From: Acidobacteriota bacterium
Lineage (GTDB): Bacteria; Acidobacteriota; Terriglobia; Bryobacterales; UBA6623
Direction: 5' to 3'
DNA length: 64,000 nt
Assembly: GCA_016125275.1 (NCBI GenBank)
Contig: WGMB01000015.1
Location: 1 to 64,000 of the forward strand
The notes under the pieces were generated by a model. The model saw nothing but the letters and a program-made list of their open reading frames with translations. It did not search any database and was not told the DNA's origin. The position numbers were made by a program, and so were the translations under genes. Shown here in pieces: positions 34,647 through 44,646 of the stretch. Numbering within the stretch: the first letter of the stretch is position 1; the number at the start of each line of letters is the position of its first letter.

Positions 34647-35498
34647 TTAGGATTGCCGTATTTTTTTATGCAACGTTTGCGCCACGGCGAAACGCTCGGC
34701 TACGGCCGGGTCCTCGGGGTCCTTTCCCAGCCGTTCCAACTCGGCCGCTACGCGCCGCAACCCCTCGGAGATCGCCGCCGCGTTGGTCTTCAGGATGCCT
34801 TCCCAGATCTCGTACGAGCTGCCCGCCAGCCGCGTCATGTCCCGCAGGCCGCCGCCGGCCACCTGCAACTGCGTCGGGTTCTCCAGGGACTCCCAAACCG
34901 CCGCCGCCAGCGCCGTCGACACCATCTGCGGCACGTGCGACGTCATCGCCGTCACCCGGTCATGCTCGTCCGGCGTCATCGCCAGCGGCTTGCAGCCGAT
35001 CCTCCGCAGCCAGCCCACCAGTTCGTCCACCCGTTCGTCGCCAGCGTGCCGCGCATCCGGAGTAATCGCGTACACCGCGCCCCGCAGCAGCTCAGCCTCG
35101 GCGATCGCCACCCCGCGGCCTTCCTTTCCGGCCATCGGATGCCCGCCCAGAAACCGCGCCTCGCTACCCGCGAACAGCTCCTCGGCCCGCTCTACGATCG
35201 CTTTCTTGGTGCTGCCCGCGTCGGTCACCAGCGACCCCGGCCGCGCCAGCCGCGCCACCTCGGGGAGCTGTTCCAGAATCCGTAGAATCGGCTGCGCCAG
35301 GTAGATCAGGTCCGACGCCGGCAGAGCCTCTTCCAGCGGGGCCCCCTCGTCGATCACCCCCAGCTCCATCGCCTCGGCGATCGTCGCGGGACGGCTCACG
35401 CCCACGATGCGGCCCTCGAAGCCCGCCTTGCGCAAGGCCAGGGCGAAGGAGCCGCCAATCAGCCCCACGCCGACGATCGTGACCGTCTTGAGCGGCAT
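34647..35498 (-). CDS. tyrA: Prephenate dehydrogenase
   Basis: 283 residues. NAD-binding Rossmann motif TIVGVGLIGGSFALAL (GxGxxGxS), then VTDAGSTKKAIV and FLGGHPMAGKEGRG with the catalytic His (HPMAG), and HDRVTAMTSHVPQM. It oxidatively decarboxylates prephenate to 4-hydroxyphenylpyruvate for tyrosine synthesis. It starts 9 bp after the chorismate mutase gene, so the two successive steps are co-encoded as separate proteins rather than fused as in enteric TyrA. Confidence 0.95.
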   Translation of the reverse strand: MPLKTVTIVGVGLIGGSFALALRKAGFEGRIVGVSRPATIAEAMELGVIDEGAPLEEALPASDLIYLAQPILRILEQLPEVARLARPGSLVTDAGSTKKAIVERAEELFAGSEARFLGGHPMAGKEGRGVAIAEAELLRGAVYAITPDARHAGDERVDELVGWLRRIGCKPLAMTPDEHDRVTAMTSHVPQMVSTALAAAVWESLENPTQLQVAGGGLRDMTRLAGSSYEIWEGILKTNAAAISEGLRRVAAELERLGKDPEDPAVAERFAVAQTLHKKIRQS

Positions 35499-35507
35499 CG
35501 GCGCGCC

Positions 35508-35783
35508 CTACTCCGAGCCGGCCGGCGCTTTCTGGAGCTCGCGCATCGCCGCCATCACGGCGTCAAAGATCTTCTCCACCGATTCGCTCGGCAGAGGCCC
35601 CCGGTTGGCGCGCCGCAGGTTCTCGTGCACCGCCCGCTCCCGCTCGGGATCGAACACCTCAATGCGGTTCTCGCGCTTCAGCGGCGCCAATTGCAGCACG
35701 ATTTCCGCCCGCCGGTTCAACAACTCCACCAAGTCCCGGTCCAAAGCGTCGATCTGCCGACGCCAGTCGCTGAGCTCCCTCAC
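35508..35783 (-). CDS. aroQ: Chorismate mutase, AroQ type
   Basis: 91 residues from GTG 35783, overlapping the trpA stop as GTGA. The all-helical AroQ monomer is recognised from WRRQIDALDRDLVELLNRRAEIVLQLAPLKRE with Arg and Lys of the active site, then DPERERAVHENLRRAN. It converts chorismate to prephenate, the branch point leading to TyrA directly downstream. Short, single-domain form. Confidence 0.9.
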   Translation of the reverse strand: MRELSDWRRQIDALDRDLVELLNRRAEIVLQLAPLKRENRIEVFDPERERAVHENLRRANRGPLPSESVEKIFDAVMAAMRELQKAPAGSE

Positions 35784-36604
35784 GCCACTCCTCCCGTCGC
35801 CGGCTGCGGAACCTTCAGTCCGCTCTTGAGCTCGCGCGCCAACTCCTCCAGCTTCGCGCCAAGCTCCGGCGACTCCCCGTACTGCTCCACCACCCGCATG
35901 ATCGCGCTGCCCACAATCGCCCCTTCGGCATACGGCGCCACGGCTTCTATGTGCTCCCGCCGCGATAGCCCGAAGCCGATCGCCAACGGCAGGTCCGTCG
36001 CCTTGCGGGCCCTCTCCAGCAGCGGAATCGCCGCGTCCGAGATCGTCTCCCGCATCCCCGTCACGCCCGCCGTCGACACCAGGTAGAGGAACCCCGTCGA
36101 CGCCTGTGCCACCTGCCGCAGCCGCTCGTCCGTGCTCGTCTGCGCGCCCAGAAACACCGTCGCCAAGTCCCTGGCCCGCATCGCCTCCAGGTACTCCTCG
36201 GCCGCCTCGATGTTCAGGTCCGTCAGCAGCGCCCCATCCGCGCCCGCCTCGGCGATCTTAGCCGCAAACGCCTCGAAACCATAGCGCAAAACCGGGTTCA
36301 GGTACGAGAACACCACCACCGGCAGCTCGCTGCTCCGGCGAATCTCGCGGATGATCTCGATCACCTTCTCCAGCGTCGTCCCGGCCCGCAGAGCCCTCTC
36401 GCTCGCCTTCTGGATCACCGGCCCGTCCGCCATCGGGTCGGAAAACGGCACGCCCAGCTCCAGAATGTCCGCGCCGCCGCGCTCCAGCGCCAGCGCCAGC
36501 TCCGCCGTGCGGTCCGGATGCGGATCTCCGGCCGTCAAATACGCGATCAGCGCGCGCGAGTCTCCCTCACGCAGCCGCGCGAATGTTTGGTCAATCCGGT
36601 TCAT
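35780..36604 (-). CDS. trpA: Tryptophan synthase alpha subunit
   Basis: 274 residues from ATG 36604; the track start at 36670 overlaps trpB. TIM-barrel motifs: LIAYLTAGDPHPD, ADILELGVPFSDPMADGPVIQ with catalytic Glu, GALLTDLNIEAAEEY with catalytic Asp, FLYLVSTAGVTGMR, and LPLAIGFGLS. It cleaves indoleglycerol phosphate to indole for TrpB. It follows trpB by 58 bp and overlaps aroQ, giving a mixed Trp/Tyr operon. Confidence 0.96.
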   Translation of the reverse strand: MNRIDQTFARLREGDSRALIAYLTAGDPHPDRTAELALALERGGADILELGVPFSDPMADGPVIQKASERALRAGTTLEKVIEIIREIRRSSELPVVVFSYLNPVLRYGFEAFAAKIAEAGADGALLTDLNIEAAEEYLEAMRARDLATVFLGAQTSTDERLRQVAQASTGFLYLVSTAGVTGMRETISDAAIPLLERARKATDLPLAIGFGLSRREHIEAVAPYAEGAIVGSAIMRVVEQYGESPELGAKLEELARELKSGLKVPQPATGGVA

Positions 36605-36662
36605 CGCGGAATCCCGGCCGAAACGAGCCGACAGTTTGTGAGCATACGATGCGCCGGCCGCT

Positions 36663-37874
<1,212 letters not shown>

Positions 37875-37932
37875 GAATCCTCTACTTTAGCCCCGTTGGC
37901 GGCCCAGGTCCCATTTCCGACCCGCGTGGGCC

Positions 37933-38164
37933 TCAGTCGTAGTGGAAACGCCCTGGGAGGAAATTAACTTCTTCGTCGGATACCAGGTAGACCAAGCGAT
38001 GTTCTCGGGTGATGCGGCGCGACCAGCAACCGCTGAGGTCGTGCTCGAGGCGCTCGAAGGCGTTTCGCCATCGTCGGGTCTTGCTCGACCCAGTGCGCCA
38101 GGTCCTCCAAAAACTCCGGCGCGAAGATCGCCCGGCGGCGGTCCTCAGCCTTGGGCTGACTCAT
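37933..38164 (-). pseudogene. Degraded Txe/YoeB-type toxin
   Basis: ATG 38164 opens a frame with the YoeB start (FAPEFLEDLAHWVEQDPTMAKR). The YoeB C-terminus (LEHDLSGCWSRRITREHRLVYLV ... GRFHYD) lies in another frame down to the stop at 37933. The middle segment of the family, about 20 residues around the GKPEPLK motif, is missing. So an internal deletion with a frameshift has removed an RNase toxin. Just upstream, GDYLSLTVEELAQRVGLDES looks like the end of its antitoxin with no intact start. Both halves appear non-functional. Confidence 0.75.
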
Positions 38165-38297
38165 CGAGCCCGACTCTCTGGGCGAGCTCCTCAACGGTCA
38201 GGGAAAGATAATCCCCTCGCCGAGCCCTTTCACATCGTGGAGTATACCCCCACCCCCGCACGCCCGCAAAAGATCAACCGCCCCCCCAACACGCAAA

Positions 38298-38332
38298 ACG
38301 GCGGGGCGCCCGATCCCCAGACGCCCCGCCGT
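38298..38332 (-). terminator. Terminator of the TIGR03437 gene
   Basis: ACGGCGGGGCG (38298-38308) and CGCCCCGCCGT (38322-38332) form an 11-bp stem with a 13-nt loop. Read on the minus strand it is followed by TTTTGCG, so it ends the gene at 38352. Confidence 0.65.
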
Positions 38333-38351
38333 CCCCCCCACCAACTCAAAC

Positions 38352-40232
38352 TCACGGCACGACTTCCAGATCCAGGAACGTCGTCGTGTCCACCCAACGG
38401 AAGACGCCGCCCGCGTCCAGCCCCGTCGCCTCGAAGCGCGTCACGCCCTCCGCCGGCGGCATGTGGGTCACGTTCAGCGTCAGCAGCCCGTCCGGCAGCA
38501 ACGCCAGCGCCCACGGCGGAACCGTGAACGACAGCGCCCCCGCCGTCGTCGTGCACACGAACGCCTGCGAGCGGAACTGCATCGGGTCGCTCACCGGACG
38601 CTGCACGGTCGGCGGAATCAGGAACGACCGCCCGTGGATCACCACCAGGTCGTTCGGGTCCCCGCCCGTCCAGCTCAGCGTCAGCCCCGCCGCCCGGCTC
38701 ACCTGCGTCCCGGCCGCCAGCGAAGTCGTCACCGTCACCGGCGGCGACACCGTCATCGTCGCCGGACCGAACGCGCCGACCTCCGCGCCGCCCATGCCCT
38801 GGGTCGCGTAGTCGCCCTGCTCGATCGCCGCCGGCAACGGCGCCATGTAGAGCGGACCCAAGGCCGTCTGGATCGGCGTCAGCGTCAGGCTCACGCCCGG
38901 CCCCGTCACGTCGATCGTCCCCGCATCCAGACGCTGCACGGCCCCTCGCACGATGTCCGCAATCCCGTTCGGGCCGATCGGGTAGCTGTTGCAGCTATCC
39001 GTCGCCGCCGGCGGCACGCCGATGTCCAGCGAAGCATCCTCCGCCAGCCGCACGAACTGCGCCAGGGCCATGTTCGGACCCGTCGCCGTCATGCCCATGC
39101 CCGGCCCCTGTCCGAGGCCCAGCCCCAATCCGCCGGCAAACGACGGGATCCCCGGGTGCAGCCCGTAAGGGCCTATGCCGTTGTTCCCCACGCCGCCCGC
39201 GCCGCTCCGCACGCCGCCTCCGGGGCCCCTGTTCGGTCCCACCGGGTTGAACGGCGAAGGCCTCGTCGGGTACGGACCGCCGTAGCCGGCCGCGGCGCCC
39301 AGTTGCCCCGGCCCCAACCGGCCCAAGCCGCTGGCCAGCACCACCTGCCCAAAGCTCTCGCCCGCCGAGGTGATGTTGAACGCGTCCCGGCACACCCCGC
39401 CATTGCGGTGGATCGCAATCGTGCCGATGTTGCTGGTCCGGTCCATTTGCTGCAGCCGAACCGGCGCGGCGCAGCTATCCGGAACGCCCGCCGGAATCAC
39501 GATCTGGATCTGGTCCAGCCCCGCGAAGCCCGGCGCCCGCCCGGCATATTGCACTTGAGCCCTCATGCCGGCCACGAACACCTCCGGCTGCTCGACCGCC
39601 GGAGCCTGGCCCGGCGTGGGGTCGCCCGCCGCTACCGGCGGATTCGTGGCGCCGAGGCCCGTGCCCCATAGCACCATCACCTGCCCCGGTCGCGCCGAGT
39701 CCCGCACCCCGTTCATCCGAAACCGGTTCGCGGGGTCCGCCACATCCTCAAAGTTCTGCGCCAGCAGCGGTCCCCGACCATTGCGCGCCTGGGTAAACAA
39801 GCCGCAGCCCATGGGCCCGAACGGCGCTTCCACCGTATTGCTCGTCCCTTGGGTCGTCATCACGCGAATCCGAATCCGGTCGCCCGCCAGCCCCAACGGC
39901 AACTGGCAGTTCACCTGCGCGTCCGACACGTACAGCAGCCGGCACATCAACTGTTCATTGATCTGCACGCGCGTCCGCTGCGGCCCCAGCTCCTCCGGCA
40001 GGGGAAACGCCCCCGCCTGCACGCCCGCCGCCGGCCCCAACCCCGATCCGAAGATCGAGATCATGCCGCCCGGCGCCAGCTCCGCTCCCGGAAAGTCGGC
40101 GGGCCGAAAGCTCGCCGCATTCACTACGCCTCCCTGCGAAATCACCGGCTGAGCCGCCCCAGGCAGAACGGCTATTCCAAAAAACAGAGCCGCGAAACCC
40201 GCCACCCGCGGCCCGAAGGTTCTCTCTCGCAT
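38352..40232 (-). CDS. Exported TIGR03437-domain protein (Solibacter type)
   Basis: 626 residues with a signal peptide (FAALFFGIAVLPGAAQPVISQ). The first half is two TIGR03437 modules: GGVVNAASFRPADFPGAELAPGGMISIFGSGLGP, then the VQINEQLMCRLLYVSDAQVNCQLP-type strand and GQVMVLWGTGLGATNPP. These are IPT/TIG-like beta domains characteristic of Solibacter and relatives. A Gly/Pro-rich middle (about 310-400) and a beta-rich C-terminal region follow. Surface or periplasmic location is likely; no enzyme motif, function unknown. Confidence 0.8.
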   Translation of the reverse strand: MRERTFGPRVAGFAALFFGIAVLPGAAQPVISQGGVVNAASFRPADFPGAELAPGGMISIFGSGLGPAAGVQAGAFPLPEELGPQRTRVQINEQLMCRLLYVSDAQVNCQLPLGLAGDRIRIRVMTTQGTSNTVEAPFGPMGCGLFTQARNGRGPLLAQNFEDVADPANRFRMNGVRDSARPGQVMVLWGTGLGATNPPVAAGDPTPGQAPAVEQPEVFVAGMRAQVQYAGRAPGFAGLDQIQIVIPAGVPDSCAAPVRLQQMDRTSNIGTIAIHRNGGVCRDAFNITSAGESFGQVVLASGLGRLGPGQLGAAAGYGGPYPTRPSPFNPVGPNRGPGGGVRSGAGGVGNNGIGPYGLHPGIPSFAGGLGLGLGQGPGMGMTATGPNMALAQFVRLAEDASLDIGVPPAATDSCNSYPIGPNGIADIVRGAVQRLDAGTIDVTGPGVSLTLTPIQTALGPLYMAPLPAAIEQGDYATQGMGGAEVGAFGPATMTVSPPVTVTTSLAAGTQVSRAAGLTLSWTGGDPNDLVVIHGRSFLIPPTVQRPVSDPMQFRSQAFVCTTTAGALSFTVPPWALALLPDGLLTLNVTHMPPAEGVTRFEATGLDAGGVFRWVDTTTFLDLEVVP

Positions 40233-40533
40233 GTCCTACCTCCCTGCGCCGGCAGCCTTCCTGGGCGCCCAACCGCCGGAGCCGTCTCTCGCTAGAAGGA
40301 ACCTTTGAGCACACCGGGCGCCATACTCCCGCCCGAGGGCGGAAATAGTCCCATCCCGCCGTCCTGAAGGCGAAAACTGCGGTCTTTGACTGAAAGCAGG
40401 AACCTCCCTTCCGGCGCACGAGACCCTCCCGCGTACGGAGAAAATTGGGGGTCTTGCCCCACCAGCCGCTAGGGCGTTTGGCGGAGCAACACCCCTCTCG
40501 AAGCGCCCGGAGCCCGTGTACAATGGCCCCGCC
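40233..40533. other. Divergent intergenic region, TIGR03437 gene and GH172 gene
   Basis: About 300 bp without a supported gene. A GGGAGG ribosome site for the minus-strand gene lies near 40243. A sigma-54-like pair (TGGC-N8-GTGC, GG-N10-GC) reads on the minus strand at 40323-40308, a weak match only. On the plus strand TACAAT at 40519-40524 lies 9 nt before the GH172 ATG. Confidence 0.4.
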
Positions 40534-41559
40534 ATGCGCCGACTCCTCCCGCTGCTGCTGCTCCTGGCCGTAGCCGCCGCCGCCCAGATCGATCAGCCGC
40601 AGTCCTTCCGGGCCCAGCGCTCCTCCAGCTACCGCGCCAACGGCGCCAACCGCGACGCCAAAGTCGTTCCCCCCGGCCAAACCTTCGTCGTCGCCGACCT
40701 CTCCGGCCCCGGCCGCATCGTCCACACCTGGTTCACGCTGGCGACCAACGAACCGCGCTATCTGGAAACCACTTGGCTGCGGATCTATTTCGACGGCGAC
40801 GCCGAGCCCGCCGTCGAAGCGCCCTTCGGAGCCTTCCACGCCCTCGGCCACGGCCGCGTCGCGCCCATCCGCTCGCGCTTCGTCACCGTGGTCGCCCGCC
40901 CGGAGCTCAACGCCAACCTCGCCAACCCCAACGTCGCCGGCTTCAACGCCTACTTCCCCATGCCCTTCGCCCGCGGGGCCCGCGTCGAGATCGAGAACCG
41001 CTCCGCCCAAGAGATTCGCTCGCTCTACTACCAAATCGACTGGCAGCAGCACGCCCAGCCGCCCAGCACCCTCCGCTTCCACGCGCGCTTCGCCGAAAGC
41101 CCCATCCAGGAGCCCATCCCCGGCGCCGGCGGCTTCGAAGCCGTCAACCCCGACGGCGCGGACAACCACCTCATCCTCGAGACCCGCGGCCGCGGCCACC
41201 TCGTCGGCCTCGTCCTCTCCGTGGACGCCCTACGAGGCGGCTGGTGGGAAGGCGACGAGATGTTCTGGATCGACGGCGAAGCCAAGCCGTCCGTCTACGG
41301 CACCGGCACGGAAGACTACTTTGGAGGCGCCTGGGGCTTCCGCAAGGCCTACACCAACGACGACCACGGCCTCAGCTACCTGGAGAAGCTGCCTTGGCGC
41401 CAGGACTGGCAAGCGGGCCGCTATACCATGTACCGCTGGCACGACCGGGACCCGATCCCGTTCCAGAAATCCATCAAGCTGTCCATCGAGCGCGGCCACA
41501 ACAACTCTGCCCGAGACAGCCGCTACACCAGCGTCGTCTACTGGTACCAGCAGCCCTGA
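40534..41559 (+). CDS. GH172/DUF2961-family protein
   Basis: 341 residues from ATG 40534, with signal peptide (LLPLLLLLAVAAAAQ). DUF2961 is recognised from the front segment SSYRANGANRDAKVVPPGQ, GPGRIVHTWFT, AFGAFHALGHGR and the hallmark KPSVYGTGTEDYFGGAWG. This family includes alpha-D-fructofuranosidases, difructose-anhydride and arabinofuranosidase enzymes (GH172). It probably cleaves furanosides outside the cytoplasm. No Shine-Dalgarno sequence is seen; TACAAT ends 9 nt before the ATG, which fits a leaderless or near-leaderless transcript. Confidence 0.85.
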   Translation: MRRLLPLLLLLAVAAAAQIDQPQSFRAQRSSSYRANGANRDAKVVPPGQTFVVADLSGPGRIVHTWFTLATNEPRYLETTWLRIYFDGDAEPAVEAPFGAFHALGHGRVAPIRSRFVTVVARPELNANLANPNVAGFNAYFPMPFARGARVEIENRSAQEIRSLYYQIDWQQHAQPPSTLRFHARFAESPIQEPIPGAGGFEAVNPDGADNHLILETRGRGHLVGLVLSVDALRGGWWEGDEMFWIDGEAKPSVYGTGTEDYFGGAWGFRKAYTNDDHGLSYLEKLPWRQDWQAGRYTMYRWHDRDPIPFQKSIKLSIERGHNNSARDSRYTSVVYWYQQP

Positions 41560-41720
41560 GCTTCGGCTTGACACGCGGGCGTATCCTGGACGCGAGAGGT
41601 CGACAAACCCAGCACGACCGCCGCCATCCGGGCCGCCGACGGAGGCGAGAGCAGCGAGCGGCGACAGCGTCGCAAAAACCGGCGCGTTTCGCCTCGCCGA
41701 GGCGTCCAGAGCGCCAAGAA

Positions 41721-41760
41721 AGGCTCACTTTGGCTCAGTTTGGCTCACTCTGGCTCACTT
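41721..41760. repeat. 10-bp tandem repeat, four copies
   Basis: Units AAGGCTCACT, TTGGCTCAGT, TTGGCTCACT, CTGGCTCACT in exact 10-bp period. The right part encodes the C-terminal SESEPE of the SGNH-like protein and includes its stop codon; the left part is intergenic. Copy-number change would alter the C-terminus. Confidence 0.85.
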
Positions 41761-42752
41761 TCGGATGATTTTTTCGGCGGAGGCCCCGTCTCCAGCCCTT
41801 CGGCCACGCAGTCCGCCCACATCCGCTGCACCTCGGCATTCGGGTGATTGTCGATCGGCACCCGCCGCTCCGGCGTCAGCGGCACGCGGCAGTCCACGAA
41901 GGGCAAGCCGTTGGCGCGCGGCGCCCGCAGCTCCCAAGTGTCCGCGCCGGCCACGCCGTCCTGCAGCAACGCCAACAGAAACCGTATGCCCCGCCGCCGG
42001 CACAGCTCGGCCATCTCCACGATCAGCAGCTCGGTAATGCGCTGCTGGTCGGCCTCGCGCCCGTCGCTGCGGCGCTTGGCCCACGAGCGCTCCAGCAGCT
42101 CCACCAGCGCCAGCTTGTCCCGCAGAGGCGTCTGCGGGTAGGCCTCCGCCGGATGCCGCACCAACCGCCCCTCGCTGTCGAGCGAACAGTACGGCAGCAG
42201 CGGACGGACGCTCGACGCCTGCCTCGTCAGCGCCCGCAGCCACATCGCGCGCCCGATGTTGCGCACCGCATGGTGCTCGATCAACCCGTACAGCACCGTC
42301 TCGGGCGCCTTCTGCCGCTCCAGCCGCTCCTCCAGCAGCAGCAACGACTGGTACGTCCCATAGGCGGACACCCCAAAGTTGCGGTACCGCCGCCCCGGGT
42401 CGCGCGCCTGCAGCAGCCACGCCAGCGTCTGCTCATCGGGCAAGCCCTGCCCGTAGAGGAACGACCCGCCCATCAGCCAAACCTCCGGCGCGCCCTCCGG
42501 AGGCGTTTCAGACGTCCGCCGCGACCCGTCCTCGAGCACCGTCACCCAGCCATCGCCGGTCGCATGCCGCCCAGGCAAATTCCGCCAGCCCAGCGTCGCA
42601 TCCGGCTCCCTGATCCGCACAAACGGGTCGGGCGAAGGGTCCGGCTGCACACTCCAGGTCTCCCCGCCGGCCAAGCGCACCGCGACCTCGCCCAAACCCA
42701 GCGCCGCCACGAGCCCCAACGCCACCGCCGCAAACCCAAAACCCCGCCGCAT
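41745..42752 (-). CDS. SGNH-hydrolase-like membrane-anchored protein
   Basis: 335 residues with an N-terminal hydrophobic segment (FGFAAVALGLVAALGLGEVAV) acting as signal or anchor. The block EVWLMGGSFLYGQGLPDEQTLAWLLQ is the SGNH block I (GGSF with nucleophile-position Ser), and PIDNHPNAEVQRMWAD near the C-terminus matches the block V Asp-x-x-His region (DNHPN). Such proteins act as esterases or acyltransferases on extracellular glycans; substrate unknown. The C-terminal residues are encoded in a tandem DNA repeat. Located 42 bp downstream of hmp without obvious functional link. Confidence 0.7.
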   Translation of the reverse strand: MRRGFGFAAVALGLVAALGLGEVAVRLAGGETWSVQPDPSPDPFVRIREPDATLGWRNLPGRHATGDGWVTVLEDGSRRTSETPPEGAPEVWLMGGSFLYGQGLPDEQTLAWLLQARDPGRRYRNFGVSAYGTYQSLLLLEERLERQKAPETVLYGLIEHHAVRNIGRAMWLRALTRQASSVRPLLPYCSLDSEGRLVRHPAEAYPQTPLRDKLALVELLERSWAKRRSDGREADQQRITELLIVEMAELCRRRGIRFLLALLQDGVAGADTWELRAPRANGLPFVDCRVPLTPERRVPIDNHPNAEVQRMWADCVAEGLETGPPPKKSSESEPE

Positions 42753-42794
42753 AGTTCCGATCCTACAGGGTCTCGCCGGCGGGGCTCGTGGCGG

Positions 42795-44045
42795 CTACCC
42801 GATGTCCGCCTTCGGCCCGAAGAGCTCGTAGCGAATTCGAGACTCCGGCGTTCCGCGTCGTCGCAGGTCATGGATCACCGCGCTCATGAACGGCTTCGGC
42901 CCACAAACGAAGTGCCAACCCCGAGGGTTCGGCAGGAGCTCGTCGAACAGGCCCTTGTCGACCAGTCCGACGCTGTCACAACGGCCATCCTCCACGTCGC
43001 CGGGCAGCGGCGCATCGTAGCGCACGTGCGTCCGCACGTTCGACAGAGTTTCGGCAACCTCACGCACCTCGTCGCCCAGAGCATGCACTGCGCTGTTGCG
43101 GGCCCCGTGGATGAAGTAGACCGGGTTGGCGACCCGGCGGTCCGCCAGCGTCTTGAACATCGAATGGATCGGCGTGATTCCGACGCCGCCGGAGATCAAC
43201 ACGATCGGCTCTCCGTCAGCCAGCTCTTGCAGACTCGGCAGCGTGAACTCCCCGCACGGCGGTCCCACGTCGATGCGATCGCCTTCGTGCAGATGGTCAT
43301 GCAGATAGTTCGACACGACGCCATGCACGCCTTCCGGCCCCGCGCCCAGCTCGCGCTTGACGCTGATGCGATAGTGCCCCACGCCGGGTCGGTCCGACAG
43401 GCTGTAGTTGCGCGGGGACGTTTCCCTGGTGGGGATGTTGACCTTGACCGTGATGTATTGACCGGGATGGAAGTCGGCCAAGGCGCCTTCATCGGCGGGC
43501 TTCAAATAGAACGACGTGATGATGCTCGATTCGGGCTGCTTGCGGGCCACGACGAACGAGCGAAACCCGTTCCATCCGCCCTTCGCGCGCGCTTGCTCAC
43601 GGTAGATTTCCGCCTCTCGCTGGATCAGGATGTGGGCCAGAAGGCCATATGCTTCGCCCCAGGCCTCCGTCACCTCGTCAGTCACGGCCTCTCCCAGCAC
43701 CTCCTTCACCGCAGCCAGCAAATGCTTGCCGACGATCGGATAGTGCTCCGGCTGGATGTCGAGCGAGCAGTGCTTCTGCGCGATCAGCTCCACGGCGGGG
43801 CCCAGTGCGCCCAAGTTCTCGATGTTGGCCGCGTAGGCGCAGATGGCGCCGGCCAGGGCCCTCTGCTGGGTCCCGGCATGTTGGTGCGCTTGGTTGAAGA
43901 AACGCCGGACCTGCGGGTCGCCTTCGAACATCCTCCGGTAGAAGCAACGCGTGATCGTCTCCGCATTGGCGGCGACGGCCGGCGCAGTCGCCTTCACGAT
44001 CTCGATGCTGGACTCCCGCAGCGTGGGGGGAGGTTGGGATAACAT
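42795..44045 (-). CDS. hmp: Flavohaemoprotein, nitric oxide dioxygenase
   Basis: About 416 residues from ATG 44045 (or 421 from ATG 44060). Globin domain: FYRRMFEGDPQVRRFFNQAHQ and the proximal His in IAQKHCSLDIQPEHY. FAD domain: PRNYSLSDRPG (RxYSLS). NAD domain: ISGGVGITPIHSM and FVCGPKPFMSAV. It oxidises NO to nitrate using NADH and O2. Divergent from nsrR, and an NsrR-type palindrome covers both possible start codons, so NO-responsive repression is expected. No Shine-Dalgarno sequence is apparent at either ATG. Confidence 0.95.
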   Translation of the reverse strand: MLSQPPPTLRESSIEIVKATAPAVAANAETITRCFYRRMFEGDPQVRRFFNQAHQHAGTQQRALAGAICAYAANIENLGALGPAVELIAQKHCSLDIQPEHYPIVGKHLLAAVKEVLGEAVTDEVTEAWGEAYGLLAHILIQREAEIYREQARAKGGWNGFRSFVVARKQPESSIITSFYLKPADEGALADFHPGQYITVKVNIPTRETSPRNYSLSDRPGVGHYRISVKRELGAGPEGVHGVVSNYLHDHLHEGDRIDVGPPCGEFTLPSLQELADGEPIVLISGGVGITPIHSMFKTLADRRVANPVYFIHGARNSAVHALGDEVREVAETLSNVRTHVRYDAPLPGDVEDGRCDSVGLVDKGLFDELLPNPRGWHFVCGPKPFMSAVIHDLRRRGTPESRIRYELFGPKADIG

Positions 44046-44063
44046 GTATTCACGATGCATCTT
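44041..44063. promoter_or_regulatory. NsrR-type operator at the hmp start
   Basis: On the minus strand AAGATGCAT-N5-ATACATGTT, an imperfect 23-bp palindrome with the spacing of the NsrR consensus (AAGATGCATTTAAAATACATCTT). The half-sites match the consensus at 7-9 of 9 positions. It overlaps both candidate hmp ATG codons and lies 104 bp from nsrR. Confidence 0.7.
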
Positions 44064-44166
44064 TAAAGTCTAGCCCCGATCCGCCTCGAATTGAGCGACC
44101 CGGTGAACTTTCTTTTTGTCGCCCGCGGTCTTCGCGCCGCCGGCCCCTCATCATTGGAGTCACCCC

Positions 44167-44625
44167 ATGCATTTGACGCTGCACTCCGACTACGCCCTCC
44201 GAGTCCTGCTCTACCTGAGGCTTCGTGGTGAGAACAAGTCGACGATCCAGGAGATCGCGGACGCCTACGCTATTTCCAAAAACCATCTGATGAAGGTCGT
44301 GCAGCAGCTCGCCGCGCTGGGCTACGTGAGCGCCAGCCGTGGACGCAACGGCGGGCTGGTGCTTGCAAAGCAGGCGGAAGACGTCAACCTGGGGCGCGTG
44401 GTCGAACAGATGGAGCCGCACCTCAACCTGGTGGAATGTTTTGACATGACCGTCAACACCTGTCCGATCGCCCTGTGTTGCGATCTAAAGACGGTGTTGA
44501 CCGAGGCCCAGCAATCTTTCCTGACCACGCTGGCGCGCTACACGCTGGCGGATCTAGGAACCCGGCCCGAACGGCTGCGCAAACTCCTCCAGATCGCGCC
44601 GGCATCGCAGCCTGGACAAACCTGA
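44167..44625 (+). CDS. nsrR: Rrf2-family NO-sensing repressor NsrR
   Basis: 152 residues from ATG 44167. The Rrf2 winged helix is evident (LHSDYALRVLLYLRL, IADAYAISKNHLMKVVQQLAALGYVSASRGRNGGLVLA). Three cysteines in ECFDMTVNTCPIALCC suit Fe-S cluster binding, as in NsrR and IscR. Divergent pairing with hmp and the palindrome between them support NsrR rather than IscR. NO would destroy the cluster and lift repression of hmp. Confidence 0.88.
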   Translation: MHLTLHSDYALRVLLYLRLRGENKSTIQEIADAYAISKNHLMKVVQQLAALGYVSASRGRNGGLVLAKQAEDVNLGRVVEQMEPHLNLVECFDMTVNTCPIALCCDLKTVLTEAQQSFLTTLARYTLADLGTRPERLRKLLQIAPASQPGQT

Positions 44626-44646
44626 TGCAATCTCCGGCCCCTTGGG

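Noticed and set aside
41844-44042. 732-residue plus-strand ORF
   Set aside because: Spans two genuine minus-strand genes (SGNH-like and hmp) antisense; no domain pattern.
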